From the NCBI RefSeq assembly GCF_004217225.1, contig NZ_SHKM01000001.1:1898137-1962136 (forward strand): a stretch of DNA of 64,000 nucleotides. The letters run 5' to 3'. The notes beneath the pieces are model-generated. The model did not search any database and was not told the origin of the DNA. It saw only the letters and a program-made list of their open reading frames with translations. This DNA comes from Azospira oryzae. Its GTDB lineage: Bacteria; Pseudomonadota; Gammaproteobacteria; Burkholderiales; Rhodocyclaceae. Position numbers and translations under genes: made by a program. Positions 1 through 8,593 of this stretch are shown in pieces. Numbering within the stretch: position 1 is the first letter of the stretch; every line of letters starts with the position of its first letter.

Positions 1-1819
1 GAGGCAGGTAGCGCATGGGGGCCGAGGGCAGGGTGTCGGTGGAGAGACCGGCAGCCTCGCCGTGGTCCGCCGCCCACTGGGCGATGCCCAGGTCCACCGG
101 CAGGTCAGCCGGCAGCCCTTCCGGCAGGCTCAGGCGCTCCTGCTGGCCGGGTACCAGCAGCAGGGCCCGGGCCTGGAAGCCCTGCTGCACGAAGCGCCGG
201 GTAATGTCGTCGATCTGCTCCACGGTGAGGGCCGCCGACAGCTCCCGGGCCATCTCGTAGAGGGCGTCGCTGCGCCGCTCCCGGCTCTGGGCCACGTCCA
301 CCTGGAAGCGCAGGCCGGCGGTGAGCTGGGCGGTGATGAGGGCCACCGCCAGCATCACGGAAAAGGTCAGCAGGTACTGCACGTCGCTGACGGCGAAGGA
401 GAGGCGCGGCGAGACGAAGAAGAAATCGAAGGCGGCGACGGAGAGGAAGGCGGCCAGGATGGCCGGGTTGCGCCCCAGCTTGACCGCGGCGAAGAGCACC
501 GCCAGGAGGAACAGCATGACGATGTTGGCCAGGTCCAGGGCGCCGTGCAGGGGCGTCGCCACCAGGGTCACGGCAGCCACGGCCGCCGCCGCCAGGCCGT
601 AGCCCCGCACATTGACTGCGGCGGGCCGGGCCGGGCCGTCCGGGAGCGGCGGCGCTTCCCCGTCCACCCCATCGCTGGCCACCTGCATGACGTCCAGGTC
701 CGGCGCCTGGCGGGCCAGGCGCCGCGCCAGGGAAGTGCGCCAGGGCAGCCAGCGGCGCCAGTCCCCGGGCAGTTCCCGGCCCAGCAGGACCTTGCCCAGA
801 TTGTGTTCCCGGGCGTACTGGATGGCCGCCGCGGCGGCATCCTGGCCCGGCCGGTTGGCCGTCTCGGCCCCCAGCTCCTGGGCCAGGCGCAAGCTCTTCA
901 GCACCCGCCCCCGCTCCCCTTCGGGCAGCCGCTGGTAGCGGGGCGTCTCCACATAGAGGGCGTGCCAGGGCACCTCCAGCTGGGTCGCCAGGCGGGCGGC
1001 GCTGCGCACCAGGCGCTCGCTGCCGGGGCCCGGACCGATGCACACCAGCAGGGATTCCCGGGTCGGCCAGACGGTGCTAACCGACTGGTCGCGGCGGTAG
1101 GCCCGCACGTCGTCGTCCACCCGGTCGGCGGTGCGGCGCAGGGCCAGTTCCCGCAGGGCCAGCAGATTGCCCTTGCGGAAGAAGTTGGCCATGGCCCGCT
1201 CGGCCTGCTGGGGCACGTACACCTTGCCGGCCTTGAGCCGGGTCAGCAGTTCCTCCGGCGGCAGGTCCACCAGCACCACCTCGTCGGCGGCATCGAAAAG
1301 GCGGTCGGGTACCGTCTCCCACACCCGGGCGCCGGTGATGCGGCCCACCACGTCGTTGAGGCTTTCCAGGTGCTGCACATTGACCGTGGTGAACACGTCG
1401 ATGCCGGCGGCCAGGAGTTCCTCCACGTCCTGCCAGCGCTTGGGGTGGCGACTGCCAGGGGCATTGCTGTGGGCCAGCTCGTCCACCAGCACCAGGTCCG
1501 GCGCCCGCTGCAGGGCGCCATCCAGGTCGAATTCCTGCAGGCGGCGGCCCCGGTGCTCGACCTGCCGGGAAGGCAGCAGCTCCAGGCCCTGGACCAGCTC
1601 GGCGGTTTCCCGCCGGCCGTGGGTTTCCACCACCCCCACCGCCACGTCCACGCCCTGGGACTGCAGGGTACGGGCGGCGGCCAGCATGGCGTAGGTCTTG
1701 CCGACGCCGGGGCTGGCGCCGAAGAAGATTTTCAGGCGGCCGCGGCGGGCCTGGATTTCCTCCGCCTCCAGGCGGGCCAGGAGGGCGTCGGGATCGGGGC
1801 GTTGCAGAGGATCGGACAT
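1..1819 (-). CDS. kdpD: Osmosensitive K+ channel sensor histidine kinase KdpD (N-terminal 606 codons; C-terminus beyond window)
   Basis: This is the sensor kinase that controls the KdpFABC potassium pump through KdpE. The visible part begins with the KdpD cytoplasmic sensor domain, including a Walker-like GASPGVGKT at residues 34-42, followed by a universal-stress-protein-like domain. The short DUF4118 membrane block comes next, and the window edge lies in the GAF region (WAADHGEAAGLSTDTLPSAP near residue 600). The histidine-kinase core and any kdpE lie outside the window. The ATG at 1819 is preceded closely by the stop of a small zinc-ribbon gene (9-nt gap), so the two are probably co-transcribed. 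Identity is secure; only the left end is missing. Confidence 0.95.
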   Translation of the reverse strand, partial: MSDPLQRPDPDALLARLEAEEIQARRGRLKIFFGASPGVGKTYAMLAAARTLQSQGVDVAVGVVETHGRRETAELVQGLELLPSRQVEHRGRRLQEFDLDGALQRAPDLVLVDELAHSNAPGSRHPKRWQDVEELLAAGIDVFTTVNVQHLESLNDVVGRITGARVWETVPDRLFDAADEVVLVDLPPEELLTRLKAGKVYVPQQAERAMANFFRKGNLLALRELALRRTADRVDDDVRAYRRDQSVSTVWPTRESLLVCIGPGPGSERLVRSAARLATQLEVPWHALYVETPRYQRLPEGERGRVLKSLRLAQELGAETANRPGQDAAAAAIQYAREHNLGKVLLGRELPGDWRRWLPWRTSLARRLARQAPDLDVMQVASDGVDGEAPPLPDGPARPAAVNVRGYGLAAAAVAAVTLVATPLHGALDLANIVMLFLLAVLFAAVKLGRNPAILAAFLSVAAFDFFFVSPRLSFAVSDVQYLLTFSVMLAVALITAQLTAGLRFQVDVAQSRERRSDALYEMARELSAALTVEQIDDITRRFVQQGFQARALLLVPGQQERLSLPEGLPADLPVDLGIAQWAADHGEAAGLSTDTLPSAPMRYLP

Positions 1820-1828
1820 GGGTGGAGT

Positions 1829-2005
1829 TTATTCCTTGGCGGCAGCGCGCAGGGCCAGCTCGGCCAGGATGCGCTGCCGTACCTGCTGGCGCAGGCGGTG
1901 TTTGCACTGGGGGCCGCAGGTCAGCTGGCGGCCGTAGGCGAAGGGATGCTCGACGGCACTGATGGGATGGCGGGTGCCGCAGACGGGGCAGATATGGATG
2001 GGCAT
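1829..2005 (-). CDS. Small zinc-ribbon protein, 58 aa
   Basis: This 58-aa protein has a four-cysteine arrangement (C6-x2-C9 and C30-x3-C34) followed by a basic KHRLRQQ helix, the look of a small zinc-ribbon or treble-clef protein. The ATG at 2005 has a GAGGG ribosome-binding site and follows the 100-aa gene by 10 nt; kdpD starts 9 nt after its stop. The tight packing makes a three-gene unit ending in kdpD likely. A longer reading that starts further upstream in this frame would overlap the neighbouring gene and has antisense-like composition, so it was not used. Function is unknown; nucleic-acid or protein binding is a guess from the fold only. Confidence 0.65.
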   Translation of the reverse strand: MPIHICPVCGTRHPISAVEHPFAYGRQLTCGPQCKHRLRQQVRQRILAELALRAAAKE

Positions 2006-2015
2006 GGCCGTTCCC

Positions 2016-2318
2016 TCACAGGCGCTGCTCGGCGTAGCGGGCCAGGGCCGCCGGCTGGTCGGCGATGCTGGCGGCCACCAGATAGACCTCCCGCCCCGGC
2101 CCGTCGCCGAGGGCCACGGCCAGGGCGATGCCGGCGGCCCCGGCCGCCACCGCCAGCCGCAACGGCGCCTCCCAGGCCGCCAGGTAGCTGGCCAGGGCGC
2201 GACGCCCGACGCTGTCGCGGGAGAAGGAAACCTGGCCGAGGGCGCGGCCCTGCTGGCGGGCAGCCAGTCGCAGCTGGTCGCCGTCGATACGGATTCCGAT
2301 ACAGACATTGGCATTCAT
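2016..2318 (-). CDS. Hypothetical protein, 100 aa, first gene of the kdpD unit
   Basis: The gene starts at an ATG 90 bp downstream of a KdpE-like repeat and ends 10 nt before the zinc-ribbon gene. I recognise no firm family. The opening pattern (CIGIRIDGDQLRLAA, then a hydrophilic strand, a helix, and AVAAGAAGIAL) resembles the first beta strands of an RNase-H-like fold, as in the N-terminus of IS110-type DEDD transposases or actin-like ATPases. The first acidic residue expected in IS110 enzymes (GIDVSK) is replaced by Arg in GIRIDG. It is far too short to be a transposase. It may be a domesticated fragment or simply a lineage-specific protein linked to potassium signalling. Confidence 0.6.
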   Translation of the reverse strand: MNANVCIGIRIDGDQLRLAARQQGRALGQVSFSRDSVGRRALASYLAAWEAPLRLAVAAGAAGIALAVALGDGPGREVYLVAASIADQPAALARYAEQRL

Positions 2319-2407
2319 AGGACACCTGGGAACGAAGGGTGGCGCGGCACCCGATGCCCACAGATTAGAAAAGGGGCTGTTGCAATGGGGTCAAAAATAG
2401 CCGACCC

Positions 2408-2427
2408 CGTATCAAGATGGCGTTAAG
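2408..2427 (-). promoter_or_regulatory. Candidate KdpE-binding direct repeat upstream of the kdpD unit
   Basis: On the minus strand this reads as two TTAACG/TTGATA-like half-sites whose starts are 11 nt apart. The 14-nt core at 2414-2427 matches 8266-8279, in front of the kdp structural operon, at 13 of 14 positions. Both lie about 90-100 nt upstream of the first start codon of their units. OmpR-family regulators bind direct repeats with this spacing, and the E. coli KdpE site as I recall it also has two TTTA-type half-sites 11 nt apart. Assignment to KdpE is inference from context. Confidence 0.6.
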
Positions 2428-2457
2428 AATCGCCCCCCAAATCCGGCAGAAAAAAAA

Positions 2458-2482
2458 CCGGCCCGGGCGAAGCCTGGGCCGG
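2458..2482 (-). terminator. Rho-independent terminator after the porin gene
   Basis: An 11-bp GC-rich stem with a 3-nt loop is followed on the minus strand by a run of eight T (2451-2457 region). It sits 50 nt past the porin stop and separates the kdp structural operon from the kdpD unit. A second, weaker inverted repeat (CAGCTTCC at 2492-2499 with GGAAGCTG at 2511-2518) lies between it and the stop codon. Confidence 0.85.
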
Positions 2483-2531
2483 CACAAGAAACAGCTTCCC
2501 CGGGGGAGGTGGAAGCTGCTGTCGGAACCCG

Positions 2532-3368
2532 TTAGAAGGAACGTCCCACCTGGAGGACGAGACGGTCCTTGTTCAACTCCCGGGTTTCGCCATTGGCAGC
2601 GGAAAGGCCGCCCACCGGAGGCCGGTAGAAGCGGTCGTTGGTGGCGCCGACCCAGGCGCCGGAGAGGCTCCAGCCGCCGCTGAAGGTCTTGGTCAGGCCG
2701 AGGCGGTAGTCGGTGTAGTCGGCGCTGATGCCACCGTAGGTGGCTTTGACGTCGGTGCGGCCCAGGTGCAGGTTGAGGGTCAGGTCCTCGGCCAGGGGCA
2801 CGTTGGCGCTCAGGTCGTGGTAGAGGCTGCCCTTGGTGTCGCTGCTGTAGCCGGTCTTGGTGTTGGCGCCGAAGTAGTCCGTGAGGGACACGGACAGCTT
2901 GTAGCTGAGCCAGCGCCAGGAGAAGCCGCCGTTCAGCTCGAAGTTGTCGAATTTCTGCCCCGGCAGGGAACAGGGGGCCGCCCAGGCGGCGGAGGGACAG
3001 GTCCCTTTGTCCACATTGGCACCGGGATACCAGTAGCCGTAGCCGCCGACGGTGTAGCCCCAGTCGTCGTCCAGCTTGCCGTTGTAGCCGGCGTAGTAGT
3101 CCACCTCCAGGTTGCTGCCCGGGTAGGAGTTGCCGGAGACGTTGGAGGCCCACAGGCCGGCATAGAGGCCGTTGCGGTGGGCCAGGTCCACGCCGCCCTG
3201 GAGGGCGGGGCCGCCCCAGGTCTGGTCGATGCCGCGGAAACGGTACTCGCTGACCAGGTTGAGATTGCTGCTGACGGAAAGGTCCGGGGCGGCCTCCGCC
3301 TCGGCGCCGGCGGCGCCGGCGGCAAGCAGAAGCAGGGGCAGAAGTACAAGGTGCTTGGAGTTGTTCAT
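2532..3368 (-). CDS. TorF/TIGR02001-family putative outer-membrane porin, 278 aa
   Basis: The protein has a signal peptide (residues 1-23, ending AGAEA) and a beta-barrel-like body rich in alternating aromatic and polar residues, with the family hallmark SSNLNLVSEYRFRGIDQT near residues 34-51. It ends in a hydrophobic strand terminating in Phe, as expected for outer-membrane insertion. TIGR02001 proteins are predicted porins of unknown substrate. Its ATG overlaps the stop of a 46-aa membrane peptide, itself 9 nt behind kdpC, so it is the last gene of the kdp structural operon. That placement suggests K+ entry or osmotic adaptation across the outer membrane at low potassium, which is an inference. 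A strong terminator follows. Confidence 0.85.
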   Translation of the reverse strand: MNNSKHLVLLPLLLLAAGAAGAEAEAAPDLSVSSNLNLVSEYRFRGIDQTWGGPALQGGVDLAHRNGLYAGLWASNVSGNSYPGSNLEVDYYAGYNGKLDDDWGYTVGGYGYWYPGANVDKGTCPSAAWAAPCSLPGQKFDNFELNGGFSWRWLSYKLSVSLTDYFGANTKTGYSSDTKGSLYHDLSANVPLAEDLTLNLHLGRTDVKATYGGISADYTDYRLGLTKTFSGGWSLSGAWVGATNDRFYRPPVGGLSAANGETRELNKDRLVLQVGRSF

Positions 3369-3505
3369 GGGTTTTTCCTGTTTTTGGGTGAAGGGGAAGG
3401 TGCCGGGGGACGATGTCCCAGCAGCCAGCCGGCCAGGGCGATGGGGGCGAAAATGGCCAGCAGCGCCAGCAGCAGGTGGCAGAGGTCCAGGAGCGGGCCG
3501 GTCAT
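3365..3505 (-). CDS. Single-pass membrane micro-protein between kdpC and the porin, 46 aa
   Basis: This short frame starts 9 nt after the kdpC stop with a GAGAG ribosome-binding site, and its TGA overlaps the porin ATG. Residues 5-30 form one hydrophobic helix (LLDLCHLLLALLAIFAPIAL), followed by a Pro/Ser tail ending KNRKNP. Exact packing between two real genes, stop-start overlap and a clear membrane helix argue for translation. I do not recognise the sequence. By analogy with KdpF it could be a small stabilising subunit or accessory of the pump, but there is no direct evidence. Confidence 0.6.
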   Translation of the reverse strand: MTGPLLDLCHLLLALLAIFAPIALAGWLLGHRPPAPSPSPKNRKNP

Positions 3506-3514
3506 GGCGGGCTC

Positions 3515-4090
3515 TCAGGGCGCCGCCTGGTCCAGGGCCCGGTTGAGGGCCAGGACATTGACCCGGGGCTCACCCAGGAAGCCCCATTGGCGGCCTTCCG
3601 TGTGGCGCTCCAGCAGGGCCAGCACCCGGGCTTCGGGCAGGCCCCGCAGGCGGGCTACCCGGGGCGCCTGCCAGCGGGCGGCGGCGGGACTGATGTGGGG
3701 ATCGAGGCCACTGGCGGAGGCCGTCACCAGATCCACCGGGATGGGGGCCTGCTGGCTAGGGTCCGCCGCCTTGAGGACGCTGATGCGCTCCTGCAGCGCC
3801 GCCTCCAGGGCCGGGTTGAGGGGCCCCAGGTTGGCGCCGCCGGAACTGCCGCCGTTGTAGGGCATGGGCGCGGTGGCGGAGGGGCGGCCCCAGAAGTAGC
3901 GGGGGTCGGAGAAGGGCTGGCCGATGAGGCGGGAGCCCACGGCCTGGCCGTTTTCCTTGAGCAGGCTGCCGTTGGCCTGGTCGGACATGGTGGCCTGGGC
4001 CAGGCCGGTGACCAGGGCCGGGTAGGCAGCGCCGGTGAGGGCGCTGAGCAGCGCCAGGAGGATCAGGGCGGGTTGCAGTTCCTTGAGCAT
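3515..4090 (-). CDS. kdpC: Potassium-transporting ATPase subunit C
   Basis: KdpC is the small subunit that stabilises the KdpFABC complex and is thought to increase ATP affinity. The 191-aa protein has one N-terminal membrane helix (residues 5-25) and the conserved run FSDPRYFWGRPSATAP plus SASGLDPHISPAAA typical of the family. I chose the ATG at 4090, preceded by a GGAGAC ribosome-binding site, over an in-frame start 11 codons upstream that would overlap the kdpB stop. It follows kdpB by 10 nt. Confidence 0.95.
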   Translation of the reverse strand: MLKELQPALILLALLSALTGAAYPALVTGLAQATMSDQANGSLLKENGQAVGSRLIGQPFSDPRYFWGRPSATAPMPYNGGSSGGANLGPLNPALEAALQERISVLKAADPSQQAPIPVDLVTASASGLDPHISPAAARWQAPRVARLRGLPEARVLALLERHTEGRQWGFLGEPRVNVLALNRALDQAAP

Positions 4091-4100
4091 GGAAGTCTCC

Positions 4101-6179
4101 TTAGGCCAGATGCAGGCCGACAAGCATGAGGTCGATGGCCTTGATGCCGGCGAAGGGCACCACCAGGCCGCCCACGCCGTAGACCAGCAGGTTGCGGCGC
4201 AGGATGGCGGCGGCGCCCTGGGGCCGGTAGGCCACGCCCTTCAAGGCCAGGGGGATGAGGGCGACGATCACCAGGGCGTTGAAGATCACCGCCGAGAGGA
4301 TGGCCGAGGCCGGCGTCGCCAGGCCCATGACGTTGAGCACGCCGAGGGCCGGATAGGTGGCGGCGAAGGCGGCCGGGATGATGGCGAAGTACTTGGCCAC
4401 GTCGTTGGCGATGGAGAAGGTGGTGAGGGCGCCCCGGGTCATCAGCATCTGCTTGCCCGTCTCCACGATCTCGATCAGCTTGGTGGGGTTGGAATCCAGG
4501 TCCACCATGTTGCCGGCCTCCTTGGCCGCCTGGGTGCCGCTGTTCATGGCCACCGCCACGTCGGCCTGGGCCAGGGCCGGGGCGTCGTTGGTGCCGTCGC
4601 CGGTCATGGCCACCAGGCGGCCGTCCTGCTGGTGCTGGCGGATCAGTTTGAGCTTGGCCTCCGGCGTGGCTTCGGCCAGGAAGTCGTCCACCCCGGCCTC
4701 GGCGGCGATGGCGGCGGCGGTGAGGGAGTTGTCGCCGGTGATCATCACCGTCTTGATGCCCATGCGGCGCAGTTCGGCGAAGCGCTCCTTGATGCCGCCC
4801 TTGACGATGTCCTTCAGCTCCACCACCCCCAGCACCCGGGCGGCGCCGGCGCTGGATTCGGCCACCGCCAGGGGCGTGGCGCCGCGGCGGGCGATGTCGT
4901 CCACCGCCTGCTGCACGGCGGCAGACCATTCGCCGCCCAGGGCCAGGATGTGGGCCTTGACCGCGTCGGCGGCGCCCTTGCGGATGCTGCGCCCCTGCCA
5001 GTCGATGCCGCTCATGCGGGTCTGGGCGGTGAAGTGCACGAAGCTGGCGCCGTCGGCGTGGATGTCCCGGCCCCGCTGGTGCAGGCGCTCCTTGGCCAGG
5101 GTGACGATGGAGCGGCCCTCCGGCGTTTCGTCGGCGAGGGAGGCGAGCAGGGCCGCCTCGGCCAGTTCCTTCTCGCTGACGCCGGCGGCGGGGGCGAAGG
5201 CGGCGGCCTGGCGGTTGCCCAGGGTGATGGTGCCGGTCTTGTCCAGCAGCAGCACATCCACGTCGCCGGCGGCTTCCACCGCCTTGCCGGAGGTGGCGAT
5301 GACGTTCTTTTCCATCATCCGCCCCATGCCGGCGACGCCGATGGCCGAGAGCAGGCCGCCGATGGTGGTGGGAATGAGGCACACCAGCAGGGCCACCAGC
5401 ACCGTCACCGTGACCGGGCTGCCGCTGCCGGCGACGCCGACGCTGTAGATGGAGAAGGGCAGCAGGGTCGCCGTGGCCAGGAGGAAGGTCAGGGTCAGGG
5501 CCACCAGCAGGATGGTCAGGGCGATCTCGTTGGGCGTCTTCTGCCGCCTGGCCCCTTCCACCATGCCGATCATGCGGTCGAGGAAGGTCTCCCCCGGATT
5601 GACGGTGATCTTCACCACCAGCCAGTCGGAGAGCACCCGGGTGCCGCCGGTGACGGCGCTGAAGTCGCCGCCGGACTCCCGGATCACCGGGGCCGATTCG
5701 CCGGTGATGGCCGATTCGTCCACCGAGGCCACGCCTTCCACCACCTCGCCGTCGCCGGGAATGACGTCGCCGGCCTGGACCAGCACCACGTCGCCCTTGC
5801 GCAGGTCTTCCGAGGGCACGGTGTGGAAGGGGGCGCCGGCGTGGGCTTCCCGCAACTTCTTGGCCCACACGGTCTTCTTCAGGCCCTTCAGGGCAGCGGC
5901 CTGGGCCTTGCCCCGGCCCTCGGCCACGGCCTCGGCGAAATTGGCGAAGAGCACGGTGAACCACAGCCACAGGGTGATGGCCAGGATGAAGCCGGCGGGC
6001 GCCTCGCCCTCCCCGGCCAGGGCCTGGAGCCAGAGGCCGGTGGTGAGCAGGCTGCCCAGCCAGACCACGAACATCACCGGGTTCTTCACCTGGTAGCGGG
6101 GGGAGAGGCGCTTGACCGATTCCCAGGCGGCTTCTTGCAGCAGGGCCCGGTCGTAGAGGGATTGGCTTGTTGTTTTCAT
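4101..6179 (-). CDS. kdpB: Potassium-transporting P-type ATPase subunit B
   Basis: KdpB is the ATP-hydrolysing subunit of the high-affinity K+ pump in the inner membrane. The 692-aa sequence has the P-type landmarks: the TGES dephosphorylation loop at residues 159-162, the phosphorylated aspartate in DKTGT at 313-317, the TGD nucleotide-domain motif and GDGTNDAPA in the hinge. Hydrophobic helices occupy the first 85 residues, roughly 215-275, and the C-terminal 120. Length is normal for the family. It lies 10 nt behind kdpA and 10 nt ahead of kdpC. Confidence 0.97.
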   Translation of the reverse strand: MKTTSQSLYDRALLQEAAWESVKRLSPRYQVKNPVMFVVWLGSLLTTGLWLQALAGEGEAPAGFILAITLWLWFTVLFANFAEAVAEGRGKAQAAALKGLKKTVWAKKLREAHAGAPFHTVPSEDLRKGDVVLVQAGDVIPGDGEVVEGVASVDESAITGESAPVIRESGGDFSAVTGGTRVLSDWLVVKITVNPGETFLDRMIGMVEGARRQKTPNEIALTILLVALTLTFLLATATLLPFSIYSVGVAGSGSPVTVTVLVALLVCLIPTTIGGLLSAIGVAGMGRMMEKNVIATSGKAVEAAGDVDVLLLDKTGTITLGNRQAAAFAPAAGVSEKELAEAALLASLADETPEGRSIVTLAKERLHQRGRDIHADGASFVHFTAQTRMSGIDWQGRSIRKGAADAVKAHILALGGEWSAAVQQAVDDIARRGATPLAVAESSAGAARVLGVVELKDIVKGGIKERFAELRRMGIKTVMITGDNSLTAAAIAAEAGVDDFLAEATPEAKLKLIRQHQQDGRLVAMTGDGTNDAPALAQADVAVAMNSGTQAAKEAGNMVDLDSNPTKLIEIVETGKQMLMTRGALTTFSIANDVAKYFAIIPAAFAATYPALGVLNVMGLATPASAILSAVIFNALVIVALIPLALKGVAYRPQGAAAILRRNLLVYGVGGLVVPFAGIKAIDLMLVGLHLA

Positions 6180-6189
6180 CGAGGACTCC

Positions 6190-7998
6190 TTAGCGGACGC
6201 CGACCATCTGCAGGTGTTCCACCACCGGCCCCAGGGCCAGGGACGGCAGGAAGGTCAGGGCGCCGACCACGATCACGGTGCCGATCAGCAGCACCACGAA
6301 CAGGGGCGTATGGGTCGGCAGGGTGCCGGCGGACGGGGGAATGCGCTTCTTCGCGGCAAGGGAGCCGGCGATGGCCAGCACCGCGGCGATGATGGTGAAG
6401 CGGCCGAAGAGCATGGCCAGACCCAGGGCGGTGTTGTAGTAGGGCGTGTTGGCGCCCAGGCCGGCGAAGGCGCTGCCGTTGTTGTTGGCGGCGGAAGAGA
6501 AGGCGTACAGCACTTCCGAGAAGCCGTGGGCGCCGGGGTTGAAGACGCCCGCGGCACCCGCCTCCAGCATCAGGCTCAGGGCCGTGCCCAGGAGCACCGC
6601 CAGGGGCGTGGCGAGGATGGCCACGGCGGCCATCTTCATCTCGTAGGCCTCGATCTTCTTGCCCAGGTATTCCGGGGTGCGGCCGATCATCAGGCCGGCG
6701 ACGAAGACGCCGACGATGGCGAACACCAGCATGCCGTAGAGGCCGGAACCGACGCCGCCGAAGACCACCTCGCCCAGCTGCATCAGCCACATCGGCACCA
6801 GGCCGCCCAGGGGCGTGAGGGAATCGTGCATGGCATTGACGGCGCCGCAGGAGACGGCGGTGGTGACGGTGACGAAGAGGGAGGTGGCGCTGATGCCGAA
6901 GCGGGCCTCCTTGCCTTCCATATTGCCGCCAGCCATCAGCTCGCTGCCCTGGGTGGCCAGACCGAGCCGCTCGAACAGGGGGTTGCCGGCCTGCTCGGCC
7001 CACACTTCCACCGCCAGCAGGGCCACCAGGATGGCGGTCATGGCAGCGAGGATGGCCAGGCCCTGGCGCAGGTCGCCGACCCAGCGGCCGAAAGTGAAGC
7101 AGAGGGCGGCCGGGATGAGGACGATGGCCAGCATCTGCAACAGGTTGGAAACCGGGGTCGGGTTCTCGTAGGGATGGCTGGAATTGGCGTTGAAGAAGCC
7201 GCCGCCGTTGGTGCCCAGGTGCTTGATGGCGATCTGGCTGGCCGCCGGCCCCAGGGCCAGGGTCTGCTCCCTGGCGGTGGCTGCTTCCAGCACCGGCTTG
7301 CCCGCGGCGTCGAGCACGGGCTGGCCGTCGGCGCCGACCTTGGGTTGTTCGTAATCCACCGCCTGGGTCAGGGGCACACTGGCGTAGGGCGCCACGCTCT
7401 GCACCACGCCCTGCCCCACCAGCGCGAGGGCCAGGATCAGGGACAGGGGCAGCAGCACGTAGAGGGTGGAGCGCACCAGGTCGATCCAGAAATTGCCGAT
7501 GCCGCCGGCCTCCTTGCGCTGGAAGCCCCGCATCAGGGCCACCACCACGGCCATGCCGGTGGCGGCGGAAAGGAAGTTCTGCACCGCCAGGCCGAGCATC
7601 TGGGTCAGGTAGCTCATGGTGGTCTCGCCGCCGTAGGCCTGCCAGTTGGTATTGGTGACGAAGCTGACAGCGGTGTTGAAGGCCAGGTCCGGCGTGGTGT
7701 TGGCCATGGCCTGGGGATTGAAGGGCAGCCACAGTTGCAGGCGCTGCAGGGCGTAGACGGCGAGCACGCCGAGCAGGCTGAAGGCCAGCACGGCGCCGGC
7801 ATAGCGGCGCCAGCCCATGTCGTCGCCGTGGCGCACGCCGGCCAGGCGGTAGCAGAAGTTCTCCAGCGGCCGCAGCCAGGCCACGAAGGCCGGCAGGTCG
7901 CCCCGGTAGATGCGGGCCATGTACAGCCCCAGGGGCCAGGCCAGGAGAAAGAGGACGGCGAAGAAGAAGCCGTACTGCAGCAGGAGGTTGGCGTTCAT
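6190..7998 (-). CDS. kdpA: Potassium-transporting ATPase subunit A
   Basis: KdpA is the K+-binding, channel-like subunit of the pump, related to the SKT transporters. The 602-aa protein is hydrophobic throughout, with about ten membrane helices and selectivity-loop stretches such as [35 protein letters not shown] and [15 protein letters not shown]. Its ATG overlaps the kdpF stop (ATGA), indicating translational coupling. Length matches the family. Confidence 0.97.
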   Translation of the reverse strand: MNANLLLQYGFFFAVLFLLAWPLGLYMARIYRGDLPAFVAWLRPLENFCYRLAGVRHGDDMGWRRYAGAVLAFSLLGVLAVYALQRLQLWLPFNPQAMANTTPDLAFNTAVSFVTNTNWQAYGGETTMSYLTQMLGLAVQNFLSAATGMAVVVALMRGFQRKEAGGIGNFWIDLVRSTLYVLLPLSLILALALVGQGVVQSVAPYASVPLTQAVDYEQPKVGADGQPVLDAAGKPVLEAATAREQTLALGPAASQIAIKHLGTNGGGFFNANSSHPYENPTPVSNLLQMLAIVLIPAALCFTFGRWVGDLRQGLAILAAMTAILVALLAVEVWAEQAGNPLFERLGLATQGSELMAGGNMEGKEARFGISATSLFVTVTTAVSCGAVNAMHDSLTPLGGLVPMWLMQLGEVVFGGVGSGLYGMLVFAIVGVFVAGLMIGRTPEYLGKKIEAYEMKMAAVAILATPLAVLLGTALSLMLEAGAAGVFNPGAHGFSEVLYAFSSAANNNGSAFAGLGANTPYYNTALGLAMLFGRFTIIAAVLAIAGSLAAKKRIPPSAGTLPTHTPLFVVLLIGTVIVVGALTFLPSLALGPVVEHLQMVGVR

Positions 7999-8087
7999 GA
8001 GAAGTCCTCCGGGTAGAACAGCACGGCCAGCAGATAGGCGAAGAGGCCGCCGGCCACCGCCAGGGCGATCAGGTAGAGGGGCGCCAT
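7995..8087 (-). CDS. kdpF: Potassium-transporting ATPase subunit F
   Basis: This 30-aa peptide is one hydrophobic helix ending in FYPEDFS, the usual KdpF C-terminus (YALLRPEKF/PEDF-like). KdpF stabilises the KdpABC complex. The stop overlaps the kdpA start, and its own ATG overlaps the TGA of an upstream 29-aa peptide, so all three are probably translated in a coupled series. Confidence 0.9.
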   Translation of the reverse strand: MAPLYLIALAVAGGLFAYLLAVLFYPEDFS

Positions 8088-8176
8088 CACGACCTCCGCA
8101 AGCGGTCGAAACAGGCCACCAGGCCGGCCGTCAGGGCAAAGAAGCCGACGGCCAGGCCGATGTAGAACAGGTCCAT
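8087..8176 (-). CDS. Kdp-associated membrane micro-protein, 29 aa
   Basis: The first frame of the kdp operon starts at an ATG with a good GGAGG ribosome-binding site 5-7 nt upstream and ends in a TGA that overlaps the kdpF ATG. It encodes one hydrophobic helix (FYIGLAVGFFALTAGLVAC) with a basic FDRLRRS end. Peptides of this shape commonly precede kdpF in proteobacterial kdp operons, in my recollection, but have no assigned role. Coupling to kdpF supports a part in the pump or its assembly. Confidence 0.75.
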   Translation of the reverse strand: MDLFYIGLAVGFFALTAGLVACFDRLRRS

Positions 8177-8229
8177 GGAAATCCTCCGTATGCAGATGGA
8201 ACATCACGCTCGAACTGTAGGCGGGGAGG

Positions 8230-8279
8230 AATCAAGACCTTGCTAAAGCTGGGGAGGGCCTCGTTAAGATGGCGTAAAG
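8230..8279 (-). promoter_or_regulatory. Candidate tandem KdpE-binding sites upstream of the kdp structural operon
   Basis: Two A+T-rich repeat pairs stand out from the GC-rich background. The better one (8262-8278) has CGTTAA and CGTAAA on the plus strand with starts 11 nt apart. It shares 13 of 14 bases with the site in front of the kdpD unit (2414-2427). The weaker one (8230-8247) has AATCAA and GCTAAA half-sites 12 nt apart, closer to the probable start of transcription. Binding by KdpE is inferred from position, spacing and recurrence. Confidence 0.6.
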
Positions 8280-8302
8280 ACGCCGGACCGGCTTCAAGAC
8301 CT

Positions 8303-8376
8303 GGCTGAGAAGGCAATAGGGACGGCCATCTTCAGGCAGCCATAGCCGAAATGCCCGTCCTTGCTGCCTCTCAGCC
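8303..8376. repeat. Long imperfect hairpin repeat, copy A
   Basis: GGCTGAGA (8303-8310) pairs perfectly with TCTCAGCC (8369-8376). Inside it 8312-8325 pairs with 8355-8368 with one A-C mismatch and two wobble pairs, giving about 21 bp of stem. The internal AGGCAATAGGGACGG and GCCCGTCC segments recur in copy B (60418-60502) and, more loosely, copy C (42051-42119). No T-run follows, so it is not a standard terminator. Confidence 0.6.
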
Positions 8377-8593
8377 GAGGCGATGAGAGCAGAGACAACG
8401 TGCGGGAAGGAGGAGCGCAGGCCCGGGCGGGGCGCCATGACACCCGGCGGCAAGAGGAAATGAAGGACGACGGGGGCCAGCCGCGACACTGCCTTCGGAC
8501 GGGGCTCTCCGGGACCGGCTACGCCGAAAGGAAAGGGACGGGCGCCGCCAACGGCGCCGCTGCGGCGGTTCTAACGGAAGGAACCGGAGCGCC

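Larger units (their letters stand above)
8177..8593. other. Intergenic region between kdp operon and yaiI-family gene
   Basis: This 417-bp stretch has no credible gene. The kdp-proximal part carries two candidate KdpE sites (8230-8279). The middle carries a long hairpin repeat (8303-8376). The rest (8380-8593) shows no obvious promoter, terminator or coding potential; open frames there have antisense-like composition. Confidence 0.6.

Noticed and set aside
62..6392. Very long plus-strand open frames opposite kdpD, the porin and kdpB (for example 62-2320 and 4035-6392)
   Set aside because: Their translations are Gly/His/Gln/Val-rich with no domain signal and they lie antisense to clearly conserved genes; this is the usual effect of high GC at third positions.
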